Source: Mycobacterium sp. ITM-2016-00317
GTDB taxonomy: Bacteria > Actinomycetota > Actinomycetes > Mycobacteriales > Mycobacteriaceae
Direction of reading: 5' to 3'
DNA length: 64,000 bases
Assembly: GCF_002968295.1 (NCBI RefSeq)
Contig: NZ_CP134399.1
Coordinates: 1 to 64,000 of the forward strand
Part shown: positions 24,432-33,556 of the stretch, piece after piece
Position numbering within the stretch: the first letter of the stretch is position 1
How the letters are laid out: each line of letters starts with the position of its first letter
Program-made: the position numbers and the translations under genes
The notes under the pieces: model-generated
What the model was told of the DNA's origin: nothing
Database searches by the model: none
Seen by the model: the letters and a program-made list of their open reading frames with translations, nothing else

Positions 24432-25969
24432 GAGACTTCCCGGCAGTTCGTTCCCGGTTCAGGCGGTGGGGGAGGCAGCGCGGTCACCGTCGGCAGCGGA
24501 GACGGAGACGGTGACGGCGGTGGGGCCGACGGGGACGGCAGGGGAGCGGAACTCGCGACGGTGCGCGGTGTTTCGGGCGCTGCGCTGGTGCGCGGCGCGG
24601 CCGAGGTGGTCTGCGGTGCCACAGAAGTCGACGACGGCCCTGCCGAGGGGGAGGGCCGTGGAGCAGGAGCGGGCGGTCGGGTCGTCGGCGGTGGGGCAGG
24701 GGGCGCGCACACCGGGAGGACGGAGCTGCGGGACAGTTCCTCGATCTGGCGGATGGCTTCGTCGAGGGAGCCGGACGGAAGGCCCGCGATCACCTGAGCG
24801 CGTTCGGACGGCCGCATGTCGTCGACTGCGAGCGGACGGCAGTCGAGGTTGTCGCGGGACTGGTCGGCGCTGATCAGGGAGAGCTCGTTACGATCGTTGA
24901 GGCAGCCGAGAAGGTAGGGCTCCTGCAGGGAGATCCCGAGAAACGAGCCGTCCACGCCTCGCATGATCGAGACGGTGCCTGCGTTCTCGCTGACGTAGTA
25001 GTTGTTGCGGACGATCTCGCGTCCGACGGCCAGGCCGGCCAGCACCACCAGGACCAGCACCGCGGCGGCGATGATCGTGCGTCGCTTGGACCGCGGTCGC
25101 GGTGGAGGTTCTTCCGGCTGCGGCACAACACGTTTGGCGGCGTTGCGCTTCGGGTTGAACGCCGATGCACGGCCTGCGGCGGTGTTCGGGGGAGCGGTCT
25201 GGTCGTCGTCGCCGGACACCGCGCCCGCCAGGATGGGCTGGGTCTGGCCGTAGTCGTAGTCCACGACGTCGGCCACCACCACGGTGACGTTGTCGGGCCC
25301 GCCGCCGCGCAGGGCCAATTCGATGAGCCGGTCCGCGCTTTCGGCGACGTCCTCGAGCTGCAGCGCCTCGGCGATGGTGTCGTGGCTGACCGGGTCGGAC
25401 AGGCCGTCCGAGCACAACAGGTAGCGGTCGCCGGCGCGGGCCTCGCGCATGATCAGCGTCGGCTCCACCTCGTGGCCCGTCAGCGCCCGCATGATCAGCG
25501 AGCGCTGCGGGTGGCTGTGGGCCTCCTCGGCGGTGATCCGGCCCTCGTCGACCAGGGTCTGGACGAACGTGTCGTCCTTGGTGATCTGGGTGAGCTCGCC
25601 GTCGCGCAACAGGTAGCCGCGGGAGTCACCGATGTGCACCAGGCCAAGCCGGTTGCCCGCGAACAGGATTGCCGTCAGCGTGGTGCCCATGCCCTCGAGC
25701 TCGGGGTCGGCCTCCACGTGCGCGGCGATTGCGGCATTGCCTTCGCGCACCGCCGAGTCGAGCTTGCTGAGCAGATCGCCGCCGGGTTCGTCGTCGTCGA
25801 GGTGGGCCAGCGCGGCGATCACCAGCTGCGAGGCCACCTCGCCTGCGGCGTGGCCGCCCATGCCGTCGGCGAGCGCGAGCAGCCGGGCGCCCGCGTAGAC
25901 CGAGTCTTCGTTGTTGGCGCGCACCAACCCCCGGTCGCTGCGGGCCGCGTATCGAAGGACGAGTGTCAC
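24428..25969 (-). CDS. pstP: PP2C-type serine/threonine phosphatase PstP
   Basis: Dephosphorylates PknA, PknB and their targets. The 513-aa protein has an N-terminal PP2C domain (VRANNEDSVYAG, LALADGMGGHAAGE, HIGDSRGYLL, CSDGLSD, GGPDNVTVVVADV), a linker, a membrane helix (IIAAAVLVLVVLAGLAVG) and an extracellular domain with a long Pro/Ser/Thr-rich tail that is longer than usual. GTG start at 25969 overlaps the fhaB stop by four bases. Confidence 0.96.
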   Translation of the reverse strand: MTLVLRYAARSDRGLVRANNEDSVYAGARLLALADGMGGHAAGEVASQLVIAALAHLDDDEPGGDLLSKLDSAVREGNAAIAAHVEADPELEGMGTTLTAILFAGNRLGLVHIGDSRGYLLRDGELTQITKDDTFVQTLVDEGRITAEEAHSHPQRSLIMRALTGHEVEPTLIMREARAGDRYLLCSDGLSDPVSHDTIAEALQLEDVAESADRLIELALRGGGPDNVTVVVADVVDYDYGQTQPILAGAVSGDDDQTAPPNTAAGRASAFNPKRNAAKRVVPQPEEPPPRPRSKRRTIIAAAVLVLVVLAGLAVGREIVRNNYYVSENAGTVSIMRGVDGSFLGISLQEPYLLGCLNDRNELSLISADQSRDNLDCRPLAVDDMRPSERAQVIAGLPSGSLDEAIRQIEELSRSSVLPVCAPPAPPPTTRPPAPAPRPSPSAGPSSTSVAPQTTSAAPRTSAAPETPRTVASSAPLPSPSAPPPSPSPSPLPTVTALPPPPPEPGTNCREVS

Positions 25970-26433
25970 GGGCGCAGCTCTATCACCGTCTTGCCGATTC
26001 GCACAGGCGTGCCCATCGGAACTCGTACAGCTGTCGTCACCTTCGCCCTGTCGAGGTATGTGCCGTTGGTCGATCCTAGGTCCTCTACATACCATTCCGG
26101 ACCGCGTGGCGAGAGTCTGGCATGGCGCGTCGAGGCGTAATCGTCGGTCAGCACGAGCGTGGAGTCATCGGCGCGGCCGATCAGCACCGGTTGCGTCCCC
26201 AGCGGGATGCGGGTGCCGGCCAGCGCGCCCTCGGTGACCACCAGCTGCCGTGCCACGTGCCTGCGGTTGGCCTTCGGCAGCAGCGAACCGCGCAGTGCCA
26301 GCCCGCGGCGGACCATCACCGCGCCGGTCGGCGCGTAGATGTCGGTGCGCAGGATGCGCAGCACCGACCAGATGAACAGCCACAGCAGCAGGAGGAAGCC
26401 GACGCGGGTCAGCTGCAGTACCAGGCCCTGCAT
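25966..26433 (-). CDS. fhaB: FHA-domain protein FhaB (FipA)
   Basis: A phosphothreonine-binding adaptor linking PknA/PknB signalling to the divisome. The 155-aa protein has an N-terminal membrane helix (VGFLLLLWLFIWSVLRIL) and a C-terminal FHA domain (IGRADDSTLVL, DDYASTRHARL, DLGSTNGTYLD). I use the ATG before QGLVLQLTRV, since the 16 residues upstream are non-conserved and Arg-rich. Confidence 0.93.
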   Translation of the reverse strand: MQGLVLQLTRVGFLLLLWLFIWSVLRILRTDIYAPTGAVMVRRGLALRGSLLPKANRRHVARQLVVTEGALAGTRIPLGTQPVLIGRADDSTLVLTDDYASTRHARLSPRGPEWYVEDLGSTNGTYLDRAKVTTAVRVPMGTPVRIGKTVIELRP

Positions 26434-26538
26434 CTGACGTCCTCTCCGTCCCGGTGATACTCCTCGCGCGACCGCCACCAAACGTGGGCGACGGCCGGCG
26501 TGAGCACCGCGCGACCGCGACCCCCGTGTGGCCTGACC

Positions 26539-27972
26539 TCAGTGGACGCGGACGATGATCTCGGAGTGACCGAGCCGGATGACGTCGCCGTCGGCCAGCT
26601 GCCACTCCTGAACCGGAGCGTTGTTCACCGTGGTGCCGTTGGTGGAGTTGAGGTCTGACAATAGCGCGACCTGACCGTCCCAGCGGATTTCCAGGTGGCG
26701 ACGCGACACGCCCGTGTCGGGCAGGCGGAACTGGGCGTCCTGGCCGCGACCGATCACATTGGCGCCTTCGCGCAGCTGGTAGGTGCGGCCGCTGCCGTCG
26801 TCGAGCTGCAGGGTGACGGTGGTTCCGGCGACCGCGTAGTCGCCCTGGGCGCCGTATCCGCCGTAGCCGGCGGCCTGTCCGTAGCCCTGCTCGCCGTAGC
26901 CGGCGGGCTCGTTGTATCCGGGCTCGCCGTAAGCGGCGGGTGCCTCGCCGTAGCGGCCGTAATCGTGCTGTGCGTAGTCCTGGCGGCCGTAGGCTTGCTG
27001 ACCGCCCTGACCGCCATAGCCGCCCTGGTCCGGGTAGCCGCCCTGATCGGGGTAGGAGGGCCGGGCCGGGGGCGGGTAACCGCCTTCGTCGGGGCGACGG
27101 CCGTAGTCGTAGTCGCCCGACGGCGGCCCGTAGCCGGGCTGACCGCCCTGGGGCGGGCCGTATCCGGGAGGGGCCTGGCGGTAGCCCTGGTCGGGGTAGC
27201 CGCCCTGGGGGCCCTGCGGCGGGCCGTAACCGGCCGGCGGGCGCTGCTCGTAGGACTGCGGGGGGTAGCCGCCCTGTTCGGGGTAGCCGCCCTGGTCCGG
27301 GTAGCCGCCCTGCTCCGGGTAGCCACCCTGGTCGGGGTAACCGCCGCGGGGCGGGTAAGCGCCCTGGTCCTGGGCCGGGTAGCCGCCCTGGTCGCCCTGC
27401 GGGTAGCCGCCGCGCGGCTCGTCGGCGCGGTTGTGGCGCTCGTCGTCGGGGCGGTTCTCGGGACGGTTGTAGTAGTCGTCTGCGGGCCGACCGGGTCCTT
27501 GGCCGCCGCGGTAAGTCGGGTTGTCGGTCATCGGTGGTACTCCTGGTTCTGCCTGGGACGTGACGTCTCGTGGGGGTGGAGCGGGTTCGACTGTGGTCGC
27601 GTCTGGATTGACCGCGGCACGCGCGCGAAACTGTCCGGTGTGCAGGTTGGGTGACTGCTCGAATCTGACGACCAGATCACCATACGTTTGCCAACCCTGC
27701 TCATGGATGTATCCCTCCAAGTGCTTGGCGAACGTGGTCGAGGTGATGTCCGGGTCGGCACTCACCTTCCGATAGTCAGGCACACTGAGGGTAATGACGT
27801 AGTCGTTCGGGGCCAAAATGCGTCCACCATGCAGTTCTCGCGCGCCGGCGTCGGCTTCCCGGCGCAGTAGCGACTCAACTTCCTGCGGGACGATCGATCC
27901 GCCGAACACCCGGGCAAAAGCGTCGCCGACCTTGTCCTCGAGCTTGCGCTCGAAGCGGCCGACCAACCCCAT
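26539..27972 (-). CDS. fhaA: FHA-domain protein FhaA
   Basis: PknB substrate and phospho-reader that in mycobacteria regulates wall synthesis, for example by binding phosphorylated MviN. The 477-aa protein has the N-terminal DUF3662 domain ([19 protein letters not shown]), a long low-complexity middle of Gly-Tyr-Pro-Gln/Asp repeats (units like [12 protein letters not shown], roughly 27,460-26,860) and a C-terminal FHA domain ([32 protein letters not shown]). It is the first gene of the minus-strand operon, with a 246-base promoter region up to tRNA-Leu. Confidence 0.94.
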   Translation of the reverse strand: MGLVGRFERKLEDKVGDAFARVFGGSIVPQEVESLLRREADAGARELHGGRILAPNDYVITLSVPDYRKVSADPDITSTTFAKHLEGYIHEQGWQTYGDLVVRFEQSPNLHTGQFRARAAVNPDATTVEPAPPPRDVTSQAEPGVPPMTDNPTYRGGQGPGRPADDYYNRPENRPDDERHNRADEPRGGYPQGDQGGYPAQDQGAYPPRGGYPDQGGYPEQGGYPDQGGYPEQGGYPPQSYEQRPPAGYGPPQGPQGGYPDQGYRQAPPGYGPPQGGQPGYGPPSGDYDYGRRPDEGGYPPPARPSYPDQGGYPDQGGYGGQGGQQAYGRQDYAQHDYGRYGEAPAAYGEPGYNEPAGYGEQGYGQAAGYGGYGAQGDYAVAGTTVTLQLDDGSGRTYQLREGANVIGRGQDAQFRLPDTGVSRRHLEIRWDGQVALLSDLNSTNGTTVNNAPVQEWQLADGDVIRLGHSEIIVRVH

Positions 27973-28218
27973 CTCCCCGCTCGCCTCCCTTGCCGTGTGC
28001 GCGGGGTGATCCGCGCGGTGACGCCCTCAGCGTGTCGGCTGGTGACGATGCCTGTATGCATGGTATCGGCCAACTGGGGCGATGCGTGACCATCGGAATT
28101 GTGAGAATCACATCGACGCAGGTCAAGGCCCTGTGACCGGCCGTTTTGGAGTTCTGGGGGGTCCGCCAGTACGGTGGTGAAGCCGGGATGCCTGCGTGAT
28201 AGGCTTCCTCGGTCATTC

Positions 28219-28301
28219 GGGCGAGTGGCGGAATGGCAGACGCGCTGGCTTCAGGTGCCAGTGTCCTTCGGGACGTGGGGGTTCAAGTCCCCCTTCGCCC
28301 A
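28219..28301 (+). tRNA. leuT: tRNA-Leu (CAG anticodon)
   Basis: An 83-base class II tRNA: acceptor GGGCGAG/TTCGCCC, anticodon stem CTGGC/GCCAG around TTCAGGT, a long variable arm and T-arm GGGGGTTCAAGTCCCCC. Divergent from fhaA. The accessory island begins immediately downstream, which makes this tRNA the likely integration site. Confidence 0.97.
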
Positions 28302-28331
28302 CAGCGAGGAGTTCTACGAACTCCAGACACG

Positions 28332-28363
28332 AAGGTCACGAACCGGAAATGGTTCGTGACCTT
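28332..28363 (+). terminator. Hairpin downstream of tRNA-Leu
   Basis: A perfect 13-bp stem AAGGTCACGAACC / GGTTCGTGACCTT with loop GGAAAT, followed by TGTGTTT. A smaller 7-bp hairpin (GGAGTTC/GAACTCC, 28308-28324) precedes it. Likely terminator of the tRNA gene. Confidence 0.75.
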
Positions 28364-28512
28364 TGTGTTTGGTGGGGCTGTTTCGTCGGGAGCCGCTGAT
28401 TCAAAGGGGTCGGGGACTTCCGCTGCTAGGTCCCCATTTCGGTCAGCAACGATGGTGCTGGGACCGGTAGCCAGCTTTCCGTCCGACGGACACCCCGATC
28501 TTTCTACACTCC

Positions 28513-29160
28513 GTGGTGAGCCTCAGGTCCGCGCCCGGCGACACCATGGCACCGCGGTGGCGTAGCAAGATCGTCCTCGATAACGAGATCAGGACTTGTC
28601 GGCGCTGCGACGGGATGAACGTCGCCCACGTCACCGCATCCGCTCCGGGGTATGGCTGCTTGACCTCACCGGTAGCACTGGTTGGCCAAAGCTTGTGTGA
28701 GAAGTGCATCGAGACCCAGATTCCATTCACCGGCGGCAGCGGCGATCTGATCGACGCCGCCATCGAGCGTGCGGGTCTCAAGAAGGTGGACCTGTTCATC
28801 AGCAATGCGGTGCACTGCCACCCGCCGAAGAATCGCGCGTCGCGTGAGCACGAACTCGTCAATTGCTCCCCTTTTCTGCACCGCGAACTTGAGATCGTCC
28901 GGCCGCGACTGGTGATCACGCTGGGCCGTGACGCCGAGCGCGTCGTGGAATTCTTCTATCCGGGGGCGCGGGTGTCGCTGAAGCCGTTCGAGCACCCTAG
29001 GGGCCGCCTTCCGAAGGGTGTTCCGTACATCCTCAATGCAACGCACCCCTCGTGGATCAAGCGTCAGCATGACGAGCAGCTCGAGGCCAAGTACGTGGCG
29101 GAGCTGGACGCGGCTATCCGGTGGGGCTTCGGTCGGGGCGCCGTGAAGGGGAACGAATAA
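28513..29160 (+). CDS. Uracil-DNA glycosylase superfamily protein
   Basis: A 215-aa protein resembling the iron-sulfur UDG families: CRRCDG near residue 30, IPFTGGSGDLIDAAIERAG (the G-x-PF-x-G-x-SG motif), FISNAVHCHPPKNRASREHE, NCSPFLHREL and LVITLGRDAE, and the late motif NATHPSW. Four cysteines could bind a cluster. The usual acidic motif-1 residues are replaced by SLCEKC, so glycosylase activity is uncertain. GTG at 28513 or ATG at 28546 may be the start. It precedes the type I restriction genes on the same strand. Confidence 0.75.
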   Translation: MVSLRSAPGDTMAPRWRSKIVLDNEIRTCRRCDGMNVAHVTASAPGYGCLTSPVALVGQSLCEKCIETQIPFTGGSGDLIDAAIERAGLKKVDLFISNAVHCHPPKNRASREHELVNCSPFLHRELEIVRPRLVITLGRDAERVVEFFYPGARVSLKPFEHPRGRLPKGVPYILNATHPSWIKRQHDEQLEAKYVAELDAAIRWGFGRGAVKGNE

Positions 29161-29248
29161 CGGCTGCAGTCGGCTGGATCCCGCGTACTTGTCGGCCCAG
29201 CCGTATATACAGTTCCGTTCAGTTCAGAACGACGAGATGAGGGGTGCC

Positions 29249-30706
29249 GTGATCACCGGTGAGTTGAAGAGCAAGGTCGACCGGGTTTGGGACGCGTTCT
29301 GGTCCGGCGGCATCTCTAACCCGCTGGAGGTCATCGAGCAGATCACCTATCTGCTGTTCATCCGGCGCCTCGACGATCTAGAGACACTCGCCGAGAAGAA
29401 GGCCCGGGTGACCGGCAAGGCCGAGGGCTTGCGGTTCGAACCCGATCAGCAGGAGCTGCGGTGGTCGCGGTTTAAGAACGAGGAACCGGCCGTCATGTTC
29501 GCAACCGTCGGGGAAAAGGTGTTCCCGTTCCTGCGGGCATTGGGTGGTGACGGCTCGACGTATGCCCAACACATGGAAGGCGCTCGGTTCACCATCCCGA
29601 CTCCCCAGCTGTTGTCGCGGGTGGTCGATCTACTGGACGAGATCCCGATGGCCGACCGGGACACGAATGGCGACCTCTACGAGTACATGCTGTCCAAGAT
29701 CGCCAGCGCTGGTCAGAACGGCCAATTCCGCACACCGCGGCACATCATCAAACTGATGGTCGACATGACTGCACCCCAGCCGGCGGAGGAGATCTGTGAC
29801 CCGGCCTGTGGTACGGCGGGCTTTCTTGTCGCGGCCTCGGATTACATCCGGGAGCAGCATCCGTCGGTCCTTACCGATGCGGCACAGCGGAAGCACTTCC
29901 ACGCGAGCATGTTCCACGGTTACGACTTCGACAACACGATGCTGCGAATCGCCAGCATGAACATGCTGATGCATGGCATTGAAGCTCCAGACATTCGCTA
30001 CCGGGACTCGCTGTCCGAGGGCGCTTCTGAGGACGCAGAAAAGTACACGCTGATCCTCGCGAATCCTCCATTCGCCGGTTCCTTGGACTACGAATCGACC
30101 TCAAAGGATCTGCAACGGGTCGTCAAAACTAAGAAGACCGAACTGCTGTTTGTAGCATTGTTCCTCAAGCTGTTGAAGCCCGGTGGGCGCGCGGCCGTCA
30201 TCGTGCCCGATGGGGTGCTGTTCGGATCATCGAAGGCGCACAAGGATCTTCGGCGAATTTTGGTCGAAGACCAGAGGCTTGACGGGGTCGTGAAGCTGCC
30301 TTCCGGGGTCTTCCGGCCCTATGCGGGTGTCTCGACGGCGATGCTGCTGTTTACCAAAACCAACTCCGGTGGTACGGAACACGTTTGGTTCTACGACGTG
30401 ACGGCCGACGGATTCTCGCTGGATGACAAGCGGAACCCGGTCGAGGCGAATGATCTGCCCGACGTGTTGAAAAGGTGGAAAGAACGGTCTGGCGCTGAAC
30501 TTGAGCGGGCAAAGACCGAACAGTCGTTCTGCGTGTCGAAGGATGACATCGTGGCACAGGGATACGACCTGTCGCTGAATCGGTATAAGGAGATTGTTCA
30601 CGTCGAGGTTGAGCACCGGGCGCCAGTGGAGATCATCGCCGAGATCGAAGAGATCGAGGGCGAGATCGCCGCGGGGTTGGCGGAGTTGAAGGAGATGTTG
30701 AGGTGA
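29249..30706 (+). CDS. hsdM: Type I restriction-modification methyltransferase subunit HsdM
   Basis: N6-adenine DNA methyltransferase of a type I system, acting in a complex with HsdS (and HsdR). The 485-aa protein has the HsdM N-terminal helical domain (LKSKVDRVWDAFW, EQITYLLFIRRLDD), the SAM motif DPACGTAGFLVAAS and the catalytic NPPF (LANPPFAGSLD). I choose GTG 29249 with an AGGGG site five bases upstream; in-frame starts at 29237 and 29189 would add 4 or 20 residues. The last four bases overlap hsdS. Confidence 0.94.
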   Translation: MITGELKSKVDRVWDAFWSGGISNPLEVIEQITYLLFIRRLDDLETLAEKKARVTGKAEGLRFEPDQQELRWSRFKNEEPAVMFATVGEKVFPFLRALGGDGSTYAQHMEGARFTIPTPQLLSRVVDLLDEIPMADRDTNGDLYEYMLSKIASAGQNGQFRTPRHIIKLMVDMTAPQPAEEICDPACGTAGFLVAASDYIREQHPSVLTDAAQRKHFHASMFHGYDFDNTMLRIASMNMLMHGIEAPDIRYRDSLSEGASEDAEKYTLILANPPFAGSLDYESTSKDLQRVVKTKKTELLFVALFLKLLKPGGRAAVIVPDGVLFGSSKAHKDLRRILVEDQRLDGVVKLPSGVFRPYAGVSTAMLLFTKTNSGGTEHVWFYDVTADGFSLDDKRNPVEANDLPDVLKRWKERSGAELERAKTEQSFCVSKDDIVAQGYDLSLNRYKEIVHVEVEHRAPVEIIAEIEEIEGEIAAGLAELKEMLR

Positions 30707-31869
30707 AGCAAACAACCCTCGGAACCCTCATGGTTAAGCGAGCGGGTTCAGTTGATCCCTCCAAGTTTCCAGACGAGAAGTTTGATCTATACAGCATTCC
30801 GGCCCACGACCACGGAAGCGCCGAAATCCTTGCAGGGACTGATATTGGTTCGTCGAAGCAGGTCGTTTCGCCGGGGGACGTGTTGTTGTCACGGATCGTC
30901 CCCCACATCCGACGGGCATGGATCGTCGGTCAAAGTCGCGGCCGTCGGATCATCGCCTCGGGCGAATGGATAGTGTTCCGGTCCGATTCGGCCGACCCGC
31001 GATGGCTGCGGCACTACCTTCTTGGCGACACCTTTCATCGACAGTTCATGCAGACTGTTGCAGGCGTTGGAGGTTCCCTATTGCGCGCGCGCCCGGCACA
31101 GGTGGCTAACATCCAGATCGCTATCCCCGAACTCGACGAACAGCGCCGCGTCGCCGCAATCCTCGATCACGCAGACATACTTCGAACAGCGCGGCTGCGG
31201 ACGACGACGCTTGCTGAGGAGGCTGGAAGGGCAGTCTTCCTCGAAATGTTCGGCCGGTATGTCGGCGAATACGTCACTATTGACCATGTTGCGCTGCCCG
31301 AGAAGGGATCGATCAGGACGGGTCCATTCGGGAGCCAACTCCTACACAGTGAGTTCGTCCCCGAGGGCATTTCGGTACTGGGACTCGACAACGTGGTTGG
31401 CAACTCGTTTACGTGGGGCGAGCGGCGGTTCATCACACCGGAAAAGTACGAGCTCTTGAAGCGCTATACAGTGCAGCCCGGCGACGTCCTGGTAAGCATC
31501 ATGGGTACGTGCGGACGCTGCGTGGTGGTACCCCAAGATGTTGGTACAGCAATTAATACGAAGCACATCTGCGCAATCACGTTAGATCCGTGCGTCGCCC
31601 TGCCGGAGTTCGTACGTGCCTCATTCTTGTGGCACCCCACATCACGCGCGTATCTGACGCGCCAGACCAAGGGTGCGATCATGGACGGGCTGAACATGGG
31701 GATCATCAAACAGATGCCGCTGCCGCTGCCCTCTCTCGACGAGCAGCAGCAGTTCGTAACTAGGTTGAACAGTATCGATGGATTGTCTGATCGGTTGGGG
31801 GGATCTTCGGAGCAGCTGGGCGAACTGTTCGCGTCACTTCAATACCGCGCGTTCTCCGGTCAGCTCTAG
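30703..31869 (+). CDS. hsdS: Type I restriction-modification specificity subunit HsdS
   Basis: Determines the recognition sequence of the methylase and nuclease complexes. The 388-aa protein carries two target-recognition domains (roughly residues 1-150 and 185-345), each followed by the conserved helical region (IPELDEQRRVAAILDHAD and LPSLDEQQQFVTRLNSI). GTG start within the hsdM stop (GTGA). Sequence is more A/T-rich than the origin genes, as is usual for exchanged specificity subunits. Confidence 0.93.
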   Translation: MKQTTLGTLMVKRAGSVDPSKFPDEKFDLYSIPAHDHGSAEILAGTDIGSSKQVVSPGDVLLSRIVPHIRRAWIVGQSRGRRIIASGEWIVFRSDSADPRWLRHYLLGDTFHRQFMQTVAGVGGSLLRARPAQVANIQIAIPELDEQRRVAAILDHADILRTARLRTTTLAEEAGRAVFLEMFGRYVGEYVTIDHVALPEKGSIRTGPFGSQLLHSEFVPEGISVLGLDNVVGNSFTWGERRFITPEKYELLKRYTVQPGDVLVSIMGTCGRCVVVPQDVGTAINTKHICAITLDPCVALPEFVRASFLWHPTSRAYLTRQTKGAIMDGLNMGIIKQMPLPLPSLDEQQQFVTRLNSIDGLSDRLGGSSEQLGELFASLQYRAFSGQL

Positions 31870-31889
31870 CGGGACCTCGAAGGATCACC

Positions 31890-33515
31890 ATGGGCGTCCG
31901 TAATGGCATCTTCTTCAAGCCCGTCTCGCATGACGGAATGATCTGTGAGGTCCGGTCGCCCATGGGCCGTCTTCTGGCATTGACGGGGACGCTGACGGAC
32001 GTCGAGCCGAAAGTCGAAGGGGACGAAGCGATGCTTCGCAACCCTGCGCTGCGCCACAATGCGTGGGCTTATGCCAAGAACGAGAAGCAGTTTCGCAAGT
32101 TCAAGTTGGAGGAGAAGAAGAAGAGCTACCGAAAGCTAGCAGACAGCCACGCAAAGACCGCGGCCAAGATAGCCGCGCTTGTGGACTTCGTAGGGCCGAC
32201 GGGCGTGGACGGTTGGTGCTCGGGCTGCTTCACGCTCAGTACGCACCGCAAGGTTGTCGGCTCCGGCGGCATCGTCCCGACCTACCTGTGTGCTACTTGT
32301 GGCACACCTACGCTGGGTTGTGCGGCAGCGTGGTGCGATCACATGGCCGTCCGCAGCTTCGGATCGGTGAGGTTGCCACGTTTCTGCGCTGAACACGGAC
32401 ACGAGATTCCGAGTTTCGAACGGGCGAACCATAAGGTCGACGCCCTTGAGCAATATGGGGACCTGCAGATCTTCGAGAGAAGCAACCTGGCCATGGCCTC
32501 GCGATTGACATCCCTCGGTGTGCTTGCTGCTGCGGTGGTCGGCACGGGCGGTGTAATGGCTGCACCCGCAATCGGCGGAGCGATTGGCAGCCTCGCCGGA
32601 TTCTCTGGTGCCGCCGCCGCCTCATACGGATTGGCGATGCTCGGTGGAGGTTCTTTGGCCGCCGGCGGGTTGGGTATGGTCGGTGGAACCTATGTCGTCG
32701 CAGCCGCGGGGGCAGCGCTAGGTGGTGCGCTTGGTGCCAGCGTCACAAGCGCTTACATCGGTGAGGACAAGTCCTTCCGGATCGAGAAGTTCCGGGACGG
32801 CCTAGGGACCCCGGTGGTGGTTGCCCGGGGATTCATGACCGAGACCGACCCACAGTGGCGGGCGGCCATGCAGATGGTCGAGAAGCGATACCCAAATTCT
32901 CCGATCTACCGACTGCGTTGGGGTAGTAAAGAGCTCAAGGCCCTGGCTGGTCTTCTTCTCAAAAATGTCGGCGCAGGACAGGCGGCTGGCGGCATCGCGG
33001 CCATGGCGGCGCGGGCGACCAAGGTGGGAGCAAAGCGCCTGGGGGCGGTCGCGCCGGTTCTCCTGGCAGCCGACATTCTGAAGAACCCATGGCACGTGGC
33101 GATGACGCGGGCGGACAAAACAAGGGCAGCTCTTGCCGGCGTGCTCGCACGCACGAACTGCGCCAGCTACATTCTCGTCGGTCACAGCCTGGGCGGCCGC
33201 GCTGTCGTCACTGCCGCTGAGACACTCGGCACCAGCTCGGACGCTCCGCGGATCGAAGCAGTGCATCTCCTCGGAGCAGCCGAAGGCAAGAAGGGCGACT
33301 GGCGCCCTCTAAGCGAATCGGTCACAGGCGCCGTACACAACTACTTCTCGACCAACGATGCCGTTCTCAAAGATGCCTACACCGCAGCGCAAGCGGGGGG
33401 CGTCGCCGTCGGACTGCGCGGCTTCGGAAGCAGGTTCTCAAATATCAGGGACCATGACGTATCCAAGCTGGTGAAAAGGCATTCCGAATACTTTGAGAAG
33501 GTGCGACTTGTCTAG
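31890..33515 (+). CDS. DUF726-like alpha/beta hydrolase inserted in the hsd operon
   Basis: A 541-aa protein with an N-terminal Cys-rich region (CSGCF, CATCG, WCDH and CAEHGH between residues 110 and 175, probably metal-binding), a Gly/Ala-rich hydrophobic hairpin (about residues 205-285) likely to enter membranes, and a C-terminal hydrolase domain with PVVVARGFMTETD and the nucleophile elbow GHSLGGRAVV (Ser near residue 432). This resembles the DUF726/TMCO4 lipase-like family. It lies between hsdS and hsdR on the same strand with short gaps, so it is likely cotranscribed. Target unknown. Confidence 0.75.
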   Translation: MGVRNGIFFKPVSHDGMICEVRSPMGRLLALTGTLTDVEPKVEGDEAMLRNPALRHNAWAYAKNEKQFRKFKLEEKKKSYRKLADSHAKTAAKIAALVDFVGPTGVDGWCSGCFTLSTHRKVVGSGGIVPTYLCATCGTPTLGCAAAWCDHMAVRSFGSVRLPRFCAEHGHEIPSFERANHKVDALEQYGDLQIFERSNLAMASRLTSLGVLAAAVVGTGGVMAAPAIGGAIGSLAGFSGAAAASYGLAMLGGGSLAAGGLGMVGGTYVVAAAGAALGGALGASVTSAYIGEDKSFRIEKFRDGLGTPVVVARGFMTETDPQWRAAMQMVEKRYPNSPIYRLRWGSKELKALAGLLLKNVGAGQAAGGIAAMAARATKVGAKRLGAVAPVLLAADILKNPWHVAMTRADKTRAALAGVLARTNCASYILVGHSLGGRAVVTAAETLGTSSDAPRIEAVHLLGAAEGKKGDWRPLSESVTGAVHNYFSTNDAVLKDAYTAAQAGGVAVGLRGFGSRFSNIRDHDVSKLVKRHSEYFEKVRLV

Positions 33516-33556
33516 TTCAGCCCTGGCGTCCACTGGTGGTCGAACCGGGGAAAAAC

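Noticed and set aside
26860..27460. Repeat array resembling a CRISPR or VNTR
   Set aside because: The repeats are in-frame Gly-Tyr-Pro-Gln/Asp codons of FhaA without regular spacers; no CRISPR-like repeat-spacer structure was seen anywhere in the window.
26695..27654. 319-codon Val/Ala-rich frame antisense to fhaA that looks like a membrane protein
   Set aside because: It is the complement of the Gly-Tyr-Pro repeat region; hydrophobicity is an artefact of that repeat.
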